The notes beneath the pieces are model-generated. The model made no database searches and was not told where the DNA came from. It saw only the letters and a list, made by a program, of their open reading frames with translations. A stretch of DNA of 64,000 nucleotides. Origin: JAEINY01 sp942490535 (lineage in GTDB: Bacteria; Bacteroidota; Bacteroidia; Bacteroidales; Marinilabiliaceae). The position numbers were made by a program, and so were the translations under genes. The stretch spans positions 1-64,000 of the forward strand of contig CALNXQ010000004.1 in NCBI GenBank assembly GCA_942490535.1. Reading direction: 5' to 3'. Below, piece after piece: positions 56,610 to 64,000 of the stretch (position 1 is the stretch's first letter; each line of letters begins with the position of its first letter).

Positions 56610-56786
56610 CGAGACACTGCACAAAGGCCCAAAGGCAGTGCAGAATGGCCCAAAGGCAGTGCAGAGAGGTGTAATAGTGCCACAATGACAGGCAAAAGCA
56701 GTGCGCAGAGATACAAAAGCGATGCGCAGAGGCTCAAAAGCACTGCAGAGACCCATAAAAGTGACACAAAGTCAGGCAAAAGTGCG
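56610..56786. repeat. degenerate 21-bp tandem repeat array
   Basis: About eight units of 21 bp starting at 56610, 56631, 56652, 56673, 56694, 56715, 56736 and 56757. The consensus is AAAAG, then an 8-bp variable core such as CAGTGCAG, CAGTGCGC, CGATGCGC or CACTGCAG, then AGAGGCTC-like bases. It follows the sulfatase stop by about 40 bp. The spacer parts are conserved and the core varies, the opposite of arrays 1 and 2. The remaining gap to 57060 contains no gene that I can support. Confidence 0.8.
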
Positions 56787-57060
56787 TTATGGTTAAATAT
56801 GAAAAACGCACCAAATCTTTGCCCGAACACCGGCAGGTGTGTTGGGGAAGCATGCGAAAATTCCGCGTAGTGGATTAAGTGTTGTAGATTAAAATGTTGC
56901 ACCAATGGTTTGCCGGACTATAGTGTAAGAGCGTCCAATACAAAAGTGAATTTCTCTGATAGGACGGGTCGCATGGATTCGCCCTTTTTTTTAGGATGCA
57001 TTGATATTAAGGAAATAACGTTTTACCTTAATACAAAATAATAACCAAATCAGACTGGAT

Positions 57061-58323
57061 ATGAAATGTATTGGACTAGGTTTATTGCTTATACTGTTTC
57101 CATTGATTCTTGCGGGACAACAAGAAGTGAAAAAAGTGGAGGTTAAGTTTTCTGGTTTTATTAAAAATGACCTGTTTTTTGATTCCCGGCAAACTGTTAC
57201 TGCACGTGATGGGCATTTTTTATTGTGGCCGGCGGCCGAGAAGTTAGATCCGGACGGAAATGACATCAATGACAAGTCGACTTTTAATATGTTGGCCATT
57301 CAAACACGCTTACGGGTGAATATCACCGGGCCGGACGTGTTAGGGGCGAAAACGTCCGGCATGGTGGAAGGGGCTTTCTTCGCCATGTCAAATGCAACCA
57401 TTAATTCTTTTCGGCTGCGGCATGCCTTTGTCAAACTAAACTGGACCAATACTGAATTGCTGTTCGGGCAAACCTGGCATCCAATGTTTATTACCGGTTG
57501 TTTTCCGGGAACCGTTTCTTTTAATACCGGCGTGCCTTTTCAACCATTCTCCCGAAATCCTCAAATCCGGTTAACGCAAAGCACCGGTGATTTTAAATTT
57601 GTGTTGGCCGCGCAATCGCAGCTTGATTTCACCAGTAGAGGGCCGGCAGGCCTTTCCTCCTCTTACCTTCGAAATTCGGCAACACCGGATATGCACGTTC
57701 AAATTCATTATGGCACCAAAAATGCGGAATCGGGCAATGAACTTCTGACCGGGGCGGGCATTGGCTATAAGTCCATAGTGCCTCAAATTGAAACGTCGGA
57801 AGGGTATCAAACCAATGAGTCCGTTTCAGGATTATCGGCCATGGCATTTCTGAAGGTTAAAATACCGGCCGTGACCTTTAAAGTGGAAGGGGCTTATGGT
57901 GAAAATGCATGTGATTATTTATCGTTGGGTGGTTTTGCCGTGAAAGAGGTAGTGAATCAGGATAAAGGATTGGTGAGTTATACGCCTATTTCAGTCACGT
58001 CTTTTTGGACAGATATTCATTCCAATGGTAAGCAAGTGCAGGTAGGTGTCTTTGCCGGATACTCAAAAAATAATGGTGCTCAGGATCGAATTTTGCCATT
58101 GTCTGATTCCTACGGTGCTGTTTATGGTTTAGGAACCGACCTTGATTATGTCTATCGCATTTCGCCCCGTGTGGTTTATAATGTGGAGAAAGTAAGCTTT
58201 GCTTTGGAGTATGAATACACTGCTGCGGCCTATGCCAGCGAGTTCAATGAAAAATACAAGCCGGTTAAATCAAATGAAGTAGCCAACAGCCGTCTGTTAT
58301 TTTCCGTTTTTTATTTCTTTTAG
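57061..58323 (+). CDS. outer-membrane beta-barrel porin-like protein
   Basis: 420 aa. Signal peptide (MKCIGLGLLLILFPLILAGQQ), then alternating beta-strands throughout with a C-terminal FSVFYFF, the usual terminal Phe of outer-membrane barrels. VKFSGFIKNDLFFDSRQ at the start and LFGQTWHPMF in the first third resemble DcaP-like porins. It probably lets small molecules pass. No operon partner is apparent; a terminator follows. The exact family is uncertain. Confidence 0.75.
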   Translation: MKCIGLGLLLILFPLILAGQQEVKKVEVKFSGFIKNDLFFDSRQTVTARDGHFLLWPAAEKLDPDGNDINDKSTFNMLAIQTRLRVNITGPDVLGAKTSGMVEGAFFAMSNATINSFRLRHAFVKLNWTNTELLFGQTWHPMFITGCFPGTVSFNTGVPFQPFSRNPQIRLTQSTGDFKFVLAAQSQLDFTSRGPAGLSSSYLRNSATPDMHVQIHYGTKNAESGNELLTGAGIGYKSIVPQIETSEGYQTNESVSGLSAMAFLKVKIPAVTFKVEGAYGENACDYLSLGGFAVKEVVNQDKGLVSYTPISVTSFWTDIHSNGKQVQVGVFAGYSKNNGAQDRILPLSDSYGAVYGLGTDLDYVYRISPRVVYNVEKVSFALEYEYTAAAYASEFNEKYKPVKSNEVANSRLLFSVFYFF

Positions 58324-58347
58324 ATGATCGATTTATATCCCTGCAGG

Positions 58348-58383
58348 CTCCCGTTTGTTTTTCGCAACAACGGGAGTTTTTTT
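58348..58383 (+). terminator. terminator after the porin-like gene
   Basis: Perfect 8-bp stem CTCCCGTT (58348-58355) with AACGGGAG (58369-58376), then seven T. Confidence 0.85.
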
Positions 58384-58413
58384 CTTATGAATCATTGTGA
58401 CCGGGCCACGTTT

Positions 58414-60915
58414 TTAGTCTTCCGTATTTAAGTAAATTAAATGCTTTTGTACAAATTTCAAATCACTAAATGACACTTGGGAGCCAAAGTGTTGTTTGGC
58501 ATCATTAATTTTCAGGGTATGATTTTTTTCAAAGAATTCTAAAATCTGATTGATTTTGTCTTTGGAAACGAATTGTTCCACCGGTAAATCGCCCGTTTCC
58601 ACAAATTGGGATAAATGATCTTCAACGGTTGTTGTTTTGAGGGATCGCCGTTTGGCAATGGATTCAATGGAATGCCCTTTCTGGTAGAGTTCAAAACTGA
58701 TTTCGCGAGTGGGTTGTTTGCTTTGTTTAGTAGCAGAGGACGTACCCAAATCCACAGCCTCTCCTGTAGCTTGATCCTCATTGGCTATTTGGTCCGGATG
58801 CGTTTCCTTAAAATTATTGACTAAGAACAAAATCTTCGATCCGTAATCCTGAATTTTTTTCTTCCCGATACCCTTGATGTGTTCTAATTCTTTAAAGTTG
58901 GTCGGCAGTTGATTGACAATTTGCACCAATACTTTTTGTGAAGCTACCCAGAACACCGGTTTTTGCATGTCTTCAGCGGTGGCTTTTCGCCACTCTCGCA
59001 GTTGCTTAAAAAGTTCCGGGTATCTGACGGTATCAATCTCGGGTTGATCTGGTGATGAGGGCGTATTTTTTAATGGACTAATGCTGGCTTTAGCCCGTGC
59101 CGTCAGATAATTTTTGGTTTCGAATCCTTCCAGGCAGGCTTCCAGACAGGCCACTTTAATGGCCGCTTTTTCCTTTAATTCATTTACGCGCTCAGTAATG
59201 GTTTTTCGAATGGTTTTATTGTCGGTCGAGAAGCTCAATGCGGTTAAGGGCTCCATCAGAATAGACTTGGTTTTCTCACTAAAATAGGCCGCTGCTTTTC
59301 TCACGCGTTCCTGCAATTGATGATTGTGCTCCAGAGTCGTCGAAAGGCGAATCAGCTGAATCAGTTGTTGCTGAAACTTAACTGATATTTCGATGATGTG
59401 GGGCTGCAATTGTGCCTTAATGGAAGCCAGCTGACTAACACTATTTCCGAGGAGGAACTGTTGATTTTCATAAACCGATTTATCGCATCGGTTCAAACTT
59501 CGGTAAATGGCATCAAAGGCAAATAATTCGTTCAACAATGAAAATTCGTAGGCCAGTTTAGACTGGACGAGTGTATTTTGATTGGGTTGATTTTGGAGGA
59601 TGTCAGCATTAAAACTCGCCACGTTATGATCGCAGATAATACCCTGCTCATTAATGGGGCTGCTCAATACCAAACCTTCCATCGATTTGCACCGACTCAG
59701 CGCCACGTAAGTCTGGCCATGCGCAAAGGCTGCATGGGCATCAATGATGGCCTTTTCAAAGGTTAATCCCTGACTCTTGTGAATGGTAATGGCCCAGGCC
59801 AGTCTTAACGGATGTTGCTTGAAAGTTCCGGCAATGGTTTCGCTAATTTCTTTAGTCGAATCATCAATGGCGTATTTGATATTATGCCAAAGGGCAGGCT
59901 CAACGGCAATGGGTTCATGATCTCCGGCGCATTTTACATGGATGATGTCTTTATCAAACCAGGTGATGATTCCAATTTTCCCATTGTAAAACTGTTTTTC
60001 AGGTGAGGGGTCATTCTTCACAAACATCACCTGTGCACCACTTTTTAGTTCCAGGTTATAATCGGTAGGATAGGTATATTCCGGGAAGTCATCCGCCACA
60101 ACCGCTTTAAAGGTGCGAAACGTCCCCTTCAGCTGATTTAGTTTTTGATGGTTGAGGGCATTGGCGCGTGAATTATGCGTTGTCAGCGTAATGTAGCCAG
60201 CCTGGCTGGGGGGATCAAAATCAGGCATGTAACGCTGATTCAATGTGAGCATCGCTTGTTGCGATAATTGACTTTCCCGGATCTCATTAAGGATTTGGAT
60301 AAATGTTGGATCACTCTGACGATAGATGTGTTGGAGCTCAATGCTGATGTAATTTGATTTTTGCAGGGCTCGGCTTCCGAAGAAGAAACCGGTGGTGTAA
60401 TAGTTTCTCAACAAGCGCCATTCTTCATCTTTAATGACTGGTGGTAGCTGCTGCATATCCCCAATCATCAGGAGTTGAACACCTCCAAAAGGTTGGTCCG
60501 GATTTTTGAACCGGCGTAATACTTCATCAATACCATCCAGTAAGTCAGCTCGTACCATGCTGATTTCATCAATGACCAACAAGTCAAGGGAGCGAATGAT
60601 ATTGATCTTCTGCCGGTTGAATTTCTTAATGTTGCTATCGATGCGTTTGTTGTTGAGGGTATGTCCTTGAGCATTGGCATCCGATGGAATAATCGGCCCG
60701 AACGGCATCTGGAAGAACGAGTGAATGGTCACTCCTCCGGCATTGATAGCAGCTACTCCAGTTGGAGCGACGACTACCATGCGTTTGGGTAATTGCTTTT
60801 TCAGTTGATGCAGGAAGGTGGTTTTTCCCGTACCTGCTTTTCCCGTCAAAAAAACATTGCGGTTGGTATATTGAATGAAATCGTAAGCCAGTTTCAATTG
60901 CACATTTTCTACCAT
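58414..60915 (-). CDS. Pif1-like DNA helicase with HRDC and C-terminal HTH
   Basis: 833 aa. Superfamily 1B motor (about 1-430): Walker A TGKAGTGKTT (residues 24-33), motif Ia VVAPTGVAAINAGG, Walker B LLVIDEISMV, motif III GDMQQLPPV, and C-terminal motifs WAITIHKSQGLTFEKA and YVALSRCKS. A long helical linker, then an HRDC domain (about 640-710, LKELEHIKGIGKKKI), then a helix-turn-helix (about 750-833, SIESIAKRRSLKTTTVEDHL) like the RQC-type tail in this phylum. It probably unwinds G-quadruplexes or stalled forks. Single gene, divergent from the efflux operon. Confidence 0.92.
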   Translation of the reverse strand: MVENVQLKLAYDFIQYTNRNVFLTGKAGTGKTTFLHQLKKQLPKRMVVVAPTGVAAINAGGVTIHSFFQMPFGPIIPSDANAQGHTLNNKRIDSNIKKFNRQKINIIRSLDLLVIDEISMVRADLLDGIDEVLRRFKNPDQPFGGVQLLMIGDMQQLPPVIKDEEWRLLRNYYTTGFFFGSRALQKSNYISIELQHIYRQSDPTFIQILNEIRESQLSQQAMLTLNQRYMPDFDPPSQAGYITLTTHNSRANALNHQKLNQLKGTFRTFKAVVADDFPEYTYPTDYNLELKSGAQVMFVKNDPSPEKQFYNGKIGIITWFDKDIIHVKCAGDHEPIAVEPALWHNIKYAIDDSTKEISETIAGTFKQHPLRLAWAITIHKSQGLTFEKAIIDAHAAFAHGQTYVALSRCKSMEGLVLSSPINEQGIICDHNVASFNADILQNQPNQNTLVQSKLAYEFSLLNELFAFDAIYRSLNRCDKSVYENQQFLLGNSVSQLASIKAQLQPHIIEISVKFQQQLIQLIRLSTTLEHNHQLQERVRKAAAYFSEKTKSILMEPLTALSFSTDNKTIRKTITERVNELKEKAAIKVACLEACLEGFETKNYLTARAKASISPLKNTPSSPDQPEIDTVRYPELFKQLREWRKATAEDMQKPVFWVASQKVLVQIVNQLPTNFKELEHIKGIGKKKIQDYGSKILFLVNNFKETHPDQIANEDQATGEAVDLGTSSATKQSKQPTREISFELYQKGHSIESIAKRRSLKTTTVEDHLSQFVETGDLPVEQFVSKDKINQILEFFEKNHTLKINDAKQHFGSQVSFSDLKFVQKHLIYLNTED

Positions 60916-61158
60916 AAAATCTGATTTACTCCCTAAGTTATGAATTTTTTTGTTGACGAGAAAAGTGATTTTCCAATTGCAAAGATAACAGGATTCAATC
61001 GGTTATCCGTATCCCCAAGGCTTGTTTTATTGGCGAATTTGCTGGCTTTTGGAAAAGGTGAAAATTTATTGATGTGGGAGTGGACAAGTTATAATTGCTG
61101 GCATTTAGATATTTAGGATGAATTTGTCTGAATTATTACACATCAACACATCTAAAGA

Positions 61159-61190
61159 TTTGGATATTTAGAAAAGTGGATTTATATTTG
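61159..61190 (+). promoter_or_regulatory. promoter of the TolC-MFP-RND operon
   Basis: TTTG (61159-61162), 20-nt spacer, TATATTTG (61183-61190). It matches the Bacteroidota consensus and overlaps the 5' end of the open frame, which shows that the GTG at 61176 is not the start. Confidence 0.65.
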
Positions 61191-61220
61191 TCGCCCAATA
61201 GAGAAAATATGACATACATC

Positions 61221-62558
61221 ATGAATACAAAACGATTTTTATTTCTATCTGCCTTGTTTCTTTTAGGAGGAATAATTCCACTAAAGGCTAATCCCTCAGA
61301 CTCCTCCAATGTTTTCACTTTGGAAGAGGCCTTATTACTAGCTTCGGATAATAATCATGAGATTCTCAAAAGTCTGGCTGAAGTGAAGGCTGCCAAGGCG
61401 GACAATCAGCAGGCAAACGCTGCTTTTCTTCCGGCAATTGAGTTGTCCAATAGTTTTAGCTCCACCAATGACCCCTTGTATGCGTTTGGATTTAAATTGC
61501 AGCAACAGAATGTTTCCATGGCTGATTTTGATCCCAATGTGGTGAATTCACCAGGTACCATTGATCATTTTAATACCCAGGTATTGGTGGAACAACCACT
61601 GGTAAATTTGGATGCCTGGATGGGAAAGAGTGCCGCACAACACAAATTGAAGGCGACTGAATTAAAAAGTGAGTATACCAGGGAGTATGTTCAGTTTTTG
61701 GTAAAGCAAACCTATTATGCGTTGCAGTTGGCGATCAATCGGGTAGAGGTGATTCAAAAAGCTAAATCAGCCATTGTGGATTATTTGAAGGTCGCTGAAG
61801 ATAATTTGCAACAAGGGTATTTAAAGGAGGCTGATGTACTCACCATAAAAGTCCGCATGTATGAGCTTCAGGCACAGGAAAAGGAAGCCGAAGGTCAGGT
61901 GAAATCAGTGGGTGAGATGCTCAACTTTTTACTTGGGCGAGAGACGCATTTACCGATACAGACCACAAGCGTCTTGCAACAAGTTGATTATGCACCAGTG
62001 GGATTAGCAACGGTTGCTAACCGATCGGATGTATTGGCCATGCAATCAGGGACAGAAGCGTATAAACAGATGGAGCGCAGTAGCTTGATGAAATTTGCAC
62101 CGCGCATCAATGCGTTTGGGACCTACAATTTATATGATTCTCAATTTCCGGGAACCGATGTGGACAGCTGGATGGTAGGCGTAAAGTTGCAATGGCGCAT
62201 TTTCAACGGCGGACAGAACCTGGGGAAATATCAGAAGTCAAAAGCTGAATTTCATCATGCACAGTTGGCTTACAACGAATATCTGGATAAGGGCAACATG
62301 GAATTGGTTCAGGCCCGTCGGCAAATAACGGTGGCGGAGAGTCAGCTTTTTACCTATGAAATGGCTGCTCAACAAGCCGGTGAATCACTTCGTATCCGAA
62401 TCAATCGTTTTGAACAAGGATTAGAACGGACTTCAGACCTGTTAATGGCAGAGGCCAAATCGGCGGAGAGCGCGTTAAAACATTTGAATGCGATCTACAA
62501 TTTTAATGTAGCCGTTTTTAAATACCAGTTACTGGCGTCCGAATCTTCTATCAAATAA
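61221..62558 (+). CDS. TolC-family outer-membrane efflux protein
   Basis: 445 aa from MNTKRFLFLSALFLLGG, a good signal peptide; an ATG 12 bp earlier is in frame. Two TolC repeats (about 35-230 and 235-445) are seen, with TLEEALLLASDNNHEI, AELKSEY-like helices and a second-half PRINAFGTYNLYDSQFPG. It forms the outer-membrane channel of the efflux pump made with the next two genes, 61 bp and about 100 bp away. Substrate unknown. Confidence 0.9.
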   Translation: MNTKRFLFLSALFLLGGIIPLKANPSDSSNVFTLEEALLLASDNNHEILKSLAEVKAAKADNQQANAAFLPAIELSNSFSSTNDPLYAFGFKLQQQNVSMADFDPNVVNSPGTIDHFNTQVLVEQPLVNLDAWMGKSAAQHKLKATELKSEYTREYVQFLVKQTYYALQLAINRVEVIQKAKSAIVDYLKVAEDNLQQGYLKEADVLTIKVRMYELQAQEKEAEGQVKSVGEMLNFLLGRETHLPIQTTSVLQQVDYAPVGLATVANRSDVLAMQSGTEAYKQMERSSLMKFAPRINAFGTYNLYDSQFPGTDVDSWMVGVKLQWRIFNGGQNLGKYQKSKAEFHHAQLAYNEYLDKGNMELVQARRQITVAESQLFTYEMAAQQAGESLRIRINRFEQGLERTSDLLMAEAKSAESALKHLNAIYNFNVAVFKYQLLASESSIK

Positions 62559-62619
62559 TCCGGAATAGTAAGTATTCATGGATTTCAATCATCGAAAAAA
62601 ATTAGAAAACTCAATAATT

Positions 62620-63693
62620 ATGAAAGTGAAGAAAGTATCATTTTTTCTGTTAGCTGCCGGAATGTTATTTCAGGCTTGTAGCCATGGGGAAACAGAAGAA
62701 ACAAAATCGGCTCAAATTACCGTTACGGTTCAGGAAGTAAAAGCGGTAGAAGTACCGAAAGCATTTAGTTACTCCGGTACGGTAGCCTCGGTGAAACAAT
62801 CCACTTTAAGTACCCGCCTGATGGGGCAGATTGATCAGGTTTTAGTGCACGAAGGCGATAAAGTGGAGAAAGGGCAATTGTTGTTAGCGCTTCGGAGCAA
62901 CGACATTTTGGCCAGACAAATGCAAGTGGAGGCCAATATCGTGGAGGTGACTGCTGCTTATAAGAATGCTGAAGCAGATATGAAGCGCATTTCCAACTTG
63001 TATGAAAGTAAAAGTGCCACCCAAAAGGAATTTGACGATACACGGACACACTTTGAAATGATGCAGGCCAAACTGAATGCCGTCAATAAGGCCAAAGCCG
63101 AAGTTACAGAGATGCTGACCTATGCCAATATCCGTGCACCTTATGCCGGTGTTGTCACCACCCGATTTGTTGATGCGGGTGACATGGCCAATCCGGGCAT
63201 GCCCCTGGTGGCCATTGAAGCACCTGGTTTATTTGAAGTGAATGCATTTATTCCTGAATCGGAAATTCATCTGATTGAACGCAACGATACAGTAAATGTC
63301 ATATTGAATGGTGTTCAGGGAGCCATTGCCGGCTTGGTGTCACGCATCAGTCCTTCCAGCCGGTTTTCGGGAGCCCAGTTTGAAGCCCGTATCGTGTTGC
63401 TGCCCGAAGCACATCAAACAAGGGCGATTCGCAGTGGCACCTTTGCTCATGTAAATCTTTACAAAGGAATCGAAAAAAAGGTATTGGTGGCGGAATCACT
63501 AATCATTGATCGGGGACAGCTGACCGGGGTCTGGACGGTGAGTCAAACAGGTGAAGCCTTATTGAGATGGGTGCGCCTGGGAAAACAGTATGCGGAAGGG
63601 ATTGAAATACTGGCCGGCATTAAAAATGGGGACCGCTTAATTCTTCAGAGCGAAGGTCGTTTGCATGATGGGGCCTCATTGCAGATTAATTAA
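62620..63693 (+). CDS. RND efflux periplasmic adaptor lipoprotein
   Basis: 357 aa from MKVKKVSFFLLAAGMLFQAC; the upstream 14 codons of open frame lack a signal. Lipobox LFQAC gives a lipid-anchored Cys. The biotinyl-lipoyl-like hairpin halves are visible (LMGQIDQVLVHEGDKVEKGQLLLAL and ANIRAPYAGVVTTRFVDAGD), with a coiled hairpin between and beta-barrel parts after. It joins the RND pump to the TolC-like channel. Confidence 0.92.
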   Translation: MKVKKVSFFLLAAGMLFQACSHGETEETKSAQITVTVQEVKAVEVPKAFSYSGTVASVKQSTLSTRLMGQIDQVLVHEGDKVEKGQLLLALRSNDILARQMQVEANIVEVTAAYKNAEADMKRISNLYESKSATQKEFDDTRTHFEMMQAKLNAVNKAKAEVTEMLTYANIRAPYAGVVTTRFVDAGDMANPGMPLVAIEAPGLFEVNAFIPESEIHLIERNDTVNVILNGVQGAIAGLVSRISPSSRFSGAQFEARIVLLPEAHQTRAIRSGTFAHVNLYKGIEKKVLVAESLIIDRGQLTGVWTVSQTGEALLRWVRLGKQYAEGIEILAGIKNGDRLILQSEGRLHDGASLQIN

Positions 63694-63796
63694 TGTTGAC
63701 CAGTTACTTATCGCACGCATTGAAATCAAAAGATAACAGATGAAACGTCCATGATTAAAGAATTATTAACTCACTCACGAGAATGATTTTTTAATC

Positions 63797-64000
63797 ATGG
63801 TAAGTTCCATACAACCAGGGAACTCTAAAATTTACCGTATGAAAACAGGATTTGCCGGGTCAATTGCCCGTTTATTTATAAAATCAAAACTGACACCACT
63901 GTTAATGGTCGCTTTCATGATCATCGGGGTGTACAGTTCATATCTGACTCCCAGGGAGGAAGAGCCTCAAATTGACGTACCCATTGCCGATGTCTTTTTC
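63797..64000 (+). CDS. RND efflux permease, N-terminal end (partial)
   Basis: Cut by the window end. From the ATG at 63839 it reads MKTGFAGSIARLFIKSKLTP, then a membrane helix and TPREEEPQIDVPIADVFF, the standard start of AcrB/heavy-metal-type RND pumps (first helix and the PEEEPQI-like segment). An in-frame ATG at 63797 adds 14 residues and could be the start instead. It is the third gene of the TolC-MFP-RND operon. Confidence 0.9.
   Translation, partial: MVSSIQPGNSKIYRMKTGFAGSIARLFIKSKLTPLLMVAFMIIGVYSSYLTPREEEPQIDVPIADVFF

Noticed and set aside
56610..56786. Third copy of the 22-bp array family
   Set aside because: Period is 21, not 22; the conserved part is the spacer and not the core; leader and terminal units are absent. 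Treated as a separate repeat.
56399..56905. 168-codon minus-strand frame with heptad-like hydrophobic repeats
   Set aside because: A 21-bp repeat gives 7-residue repeats in every frame; the frame is antisense to the sulfatase end and has no start signal. It is a by-product of the repeat.
1..64000. tRNA or rRNA genes
   Set aside because: I looked through the intergenic regions for T-loop patterns and cloverleaf-like pairs and saw none that I could support.

Overview
The window looks like a chromosomal segment of a free-living, Gram-negative member of the Bacteroidota, probably near Marinilabiliales/Bacteroidales. The evidence is two secreted proteins with type IX secretion (T9SS) C-terminal sorting domains, Bacteroidota-type promoters (TTTG, 19-20 nt, TAnnTTTG), weak Shine-Dalgarno use, a Reg_prop hybrid histidine kinase, the rpsF-rpsR-rplI order, LptD, and a mix of cytochrome bd oxidase with rubrerythrin/rubredoxin that suggests life at low or changing oxygen. 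The placement is inference; there is no rRNA gene in the window.

Layout. 1-6000: the 3' end of a TolC-like gene, then a 1247-codon hybrid sensor kinase gene split by a complete IS1182-type element with a CTAG target duplication. 6000-15000 (minus strand): cold-shock protein, NYN/LabA protein, RluA-type pseudouridine synthase, a Tritrichomonas-type IMP dehydrogenase, cydA-cydB, amtB, and a decayed junction of a sensor gene and a porin gene. 15200-22400: a V4R-like protein, an orphan HsdR-N-type nuclease, an array of 8-bp cores at strict 22-bp spacing, an HU-like protein, a 978-aa FG-GAP T9SS protein, and a shorter second copy of the array. 22400-36900: antiporter, DUF438/hemerythrin/PAS protein, SUI1, MarC, phosphatase, IgGFc-binding T9SS protein, HAD hydrolase, tricorn-like protease, HutD, rubrerythrin and flavin reductase-rubredoxin. 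37000-50000: an nfnAB-like operon with a dihydroorotate-dehydrogenase-like gene, ribosomal protein operon, ridA, lptD, amidase, MlaD and dnaA. 49800-64000: the agmatine-to-putrescine pair, M3 peptidase, glutathione peroxidase, sulfatase, a 21-bp tandem repeat, an outer-membrane barrel, a Pif1-like helicase, and a TolC-MFP-RND efflux operon cut by the window end.

How genes work together. cydAB, rubrerythrin, flavin reductase-rubredoxin and glutathione peroxidase form an oxygen and peroxide defence theme. The nfnAB-like pair links ferredoxin and NAD(P)H pools. aguA and aguB make putrescine from agmatine. lptD, the amidase, MlaD, and the efflux trio serve envelope assembly and export. The amidase and MlaD share a homologous SPOR-like C-terminal domain.

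The most unusual signal is the pair of intergenic arrays at 17260-17494 and 22188-22310. Both have the same leader unit, cores of CACGTGTG or its reverse complement every 22 bp exactly, unrelated 14-bp spacers, and the same terminal unit. I do not recognise this element. It has no cas genes and its cores are far too short for CRISPR repeats.
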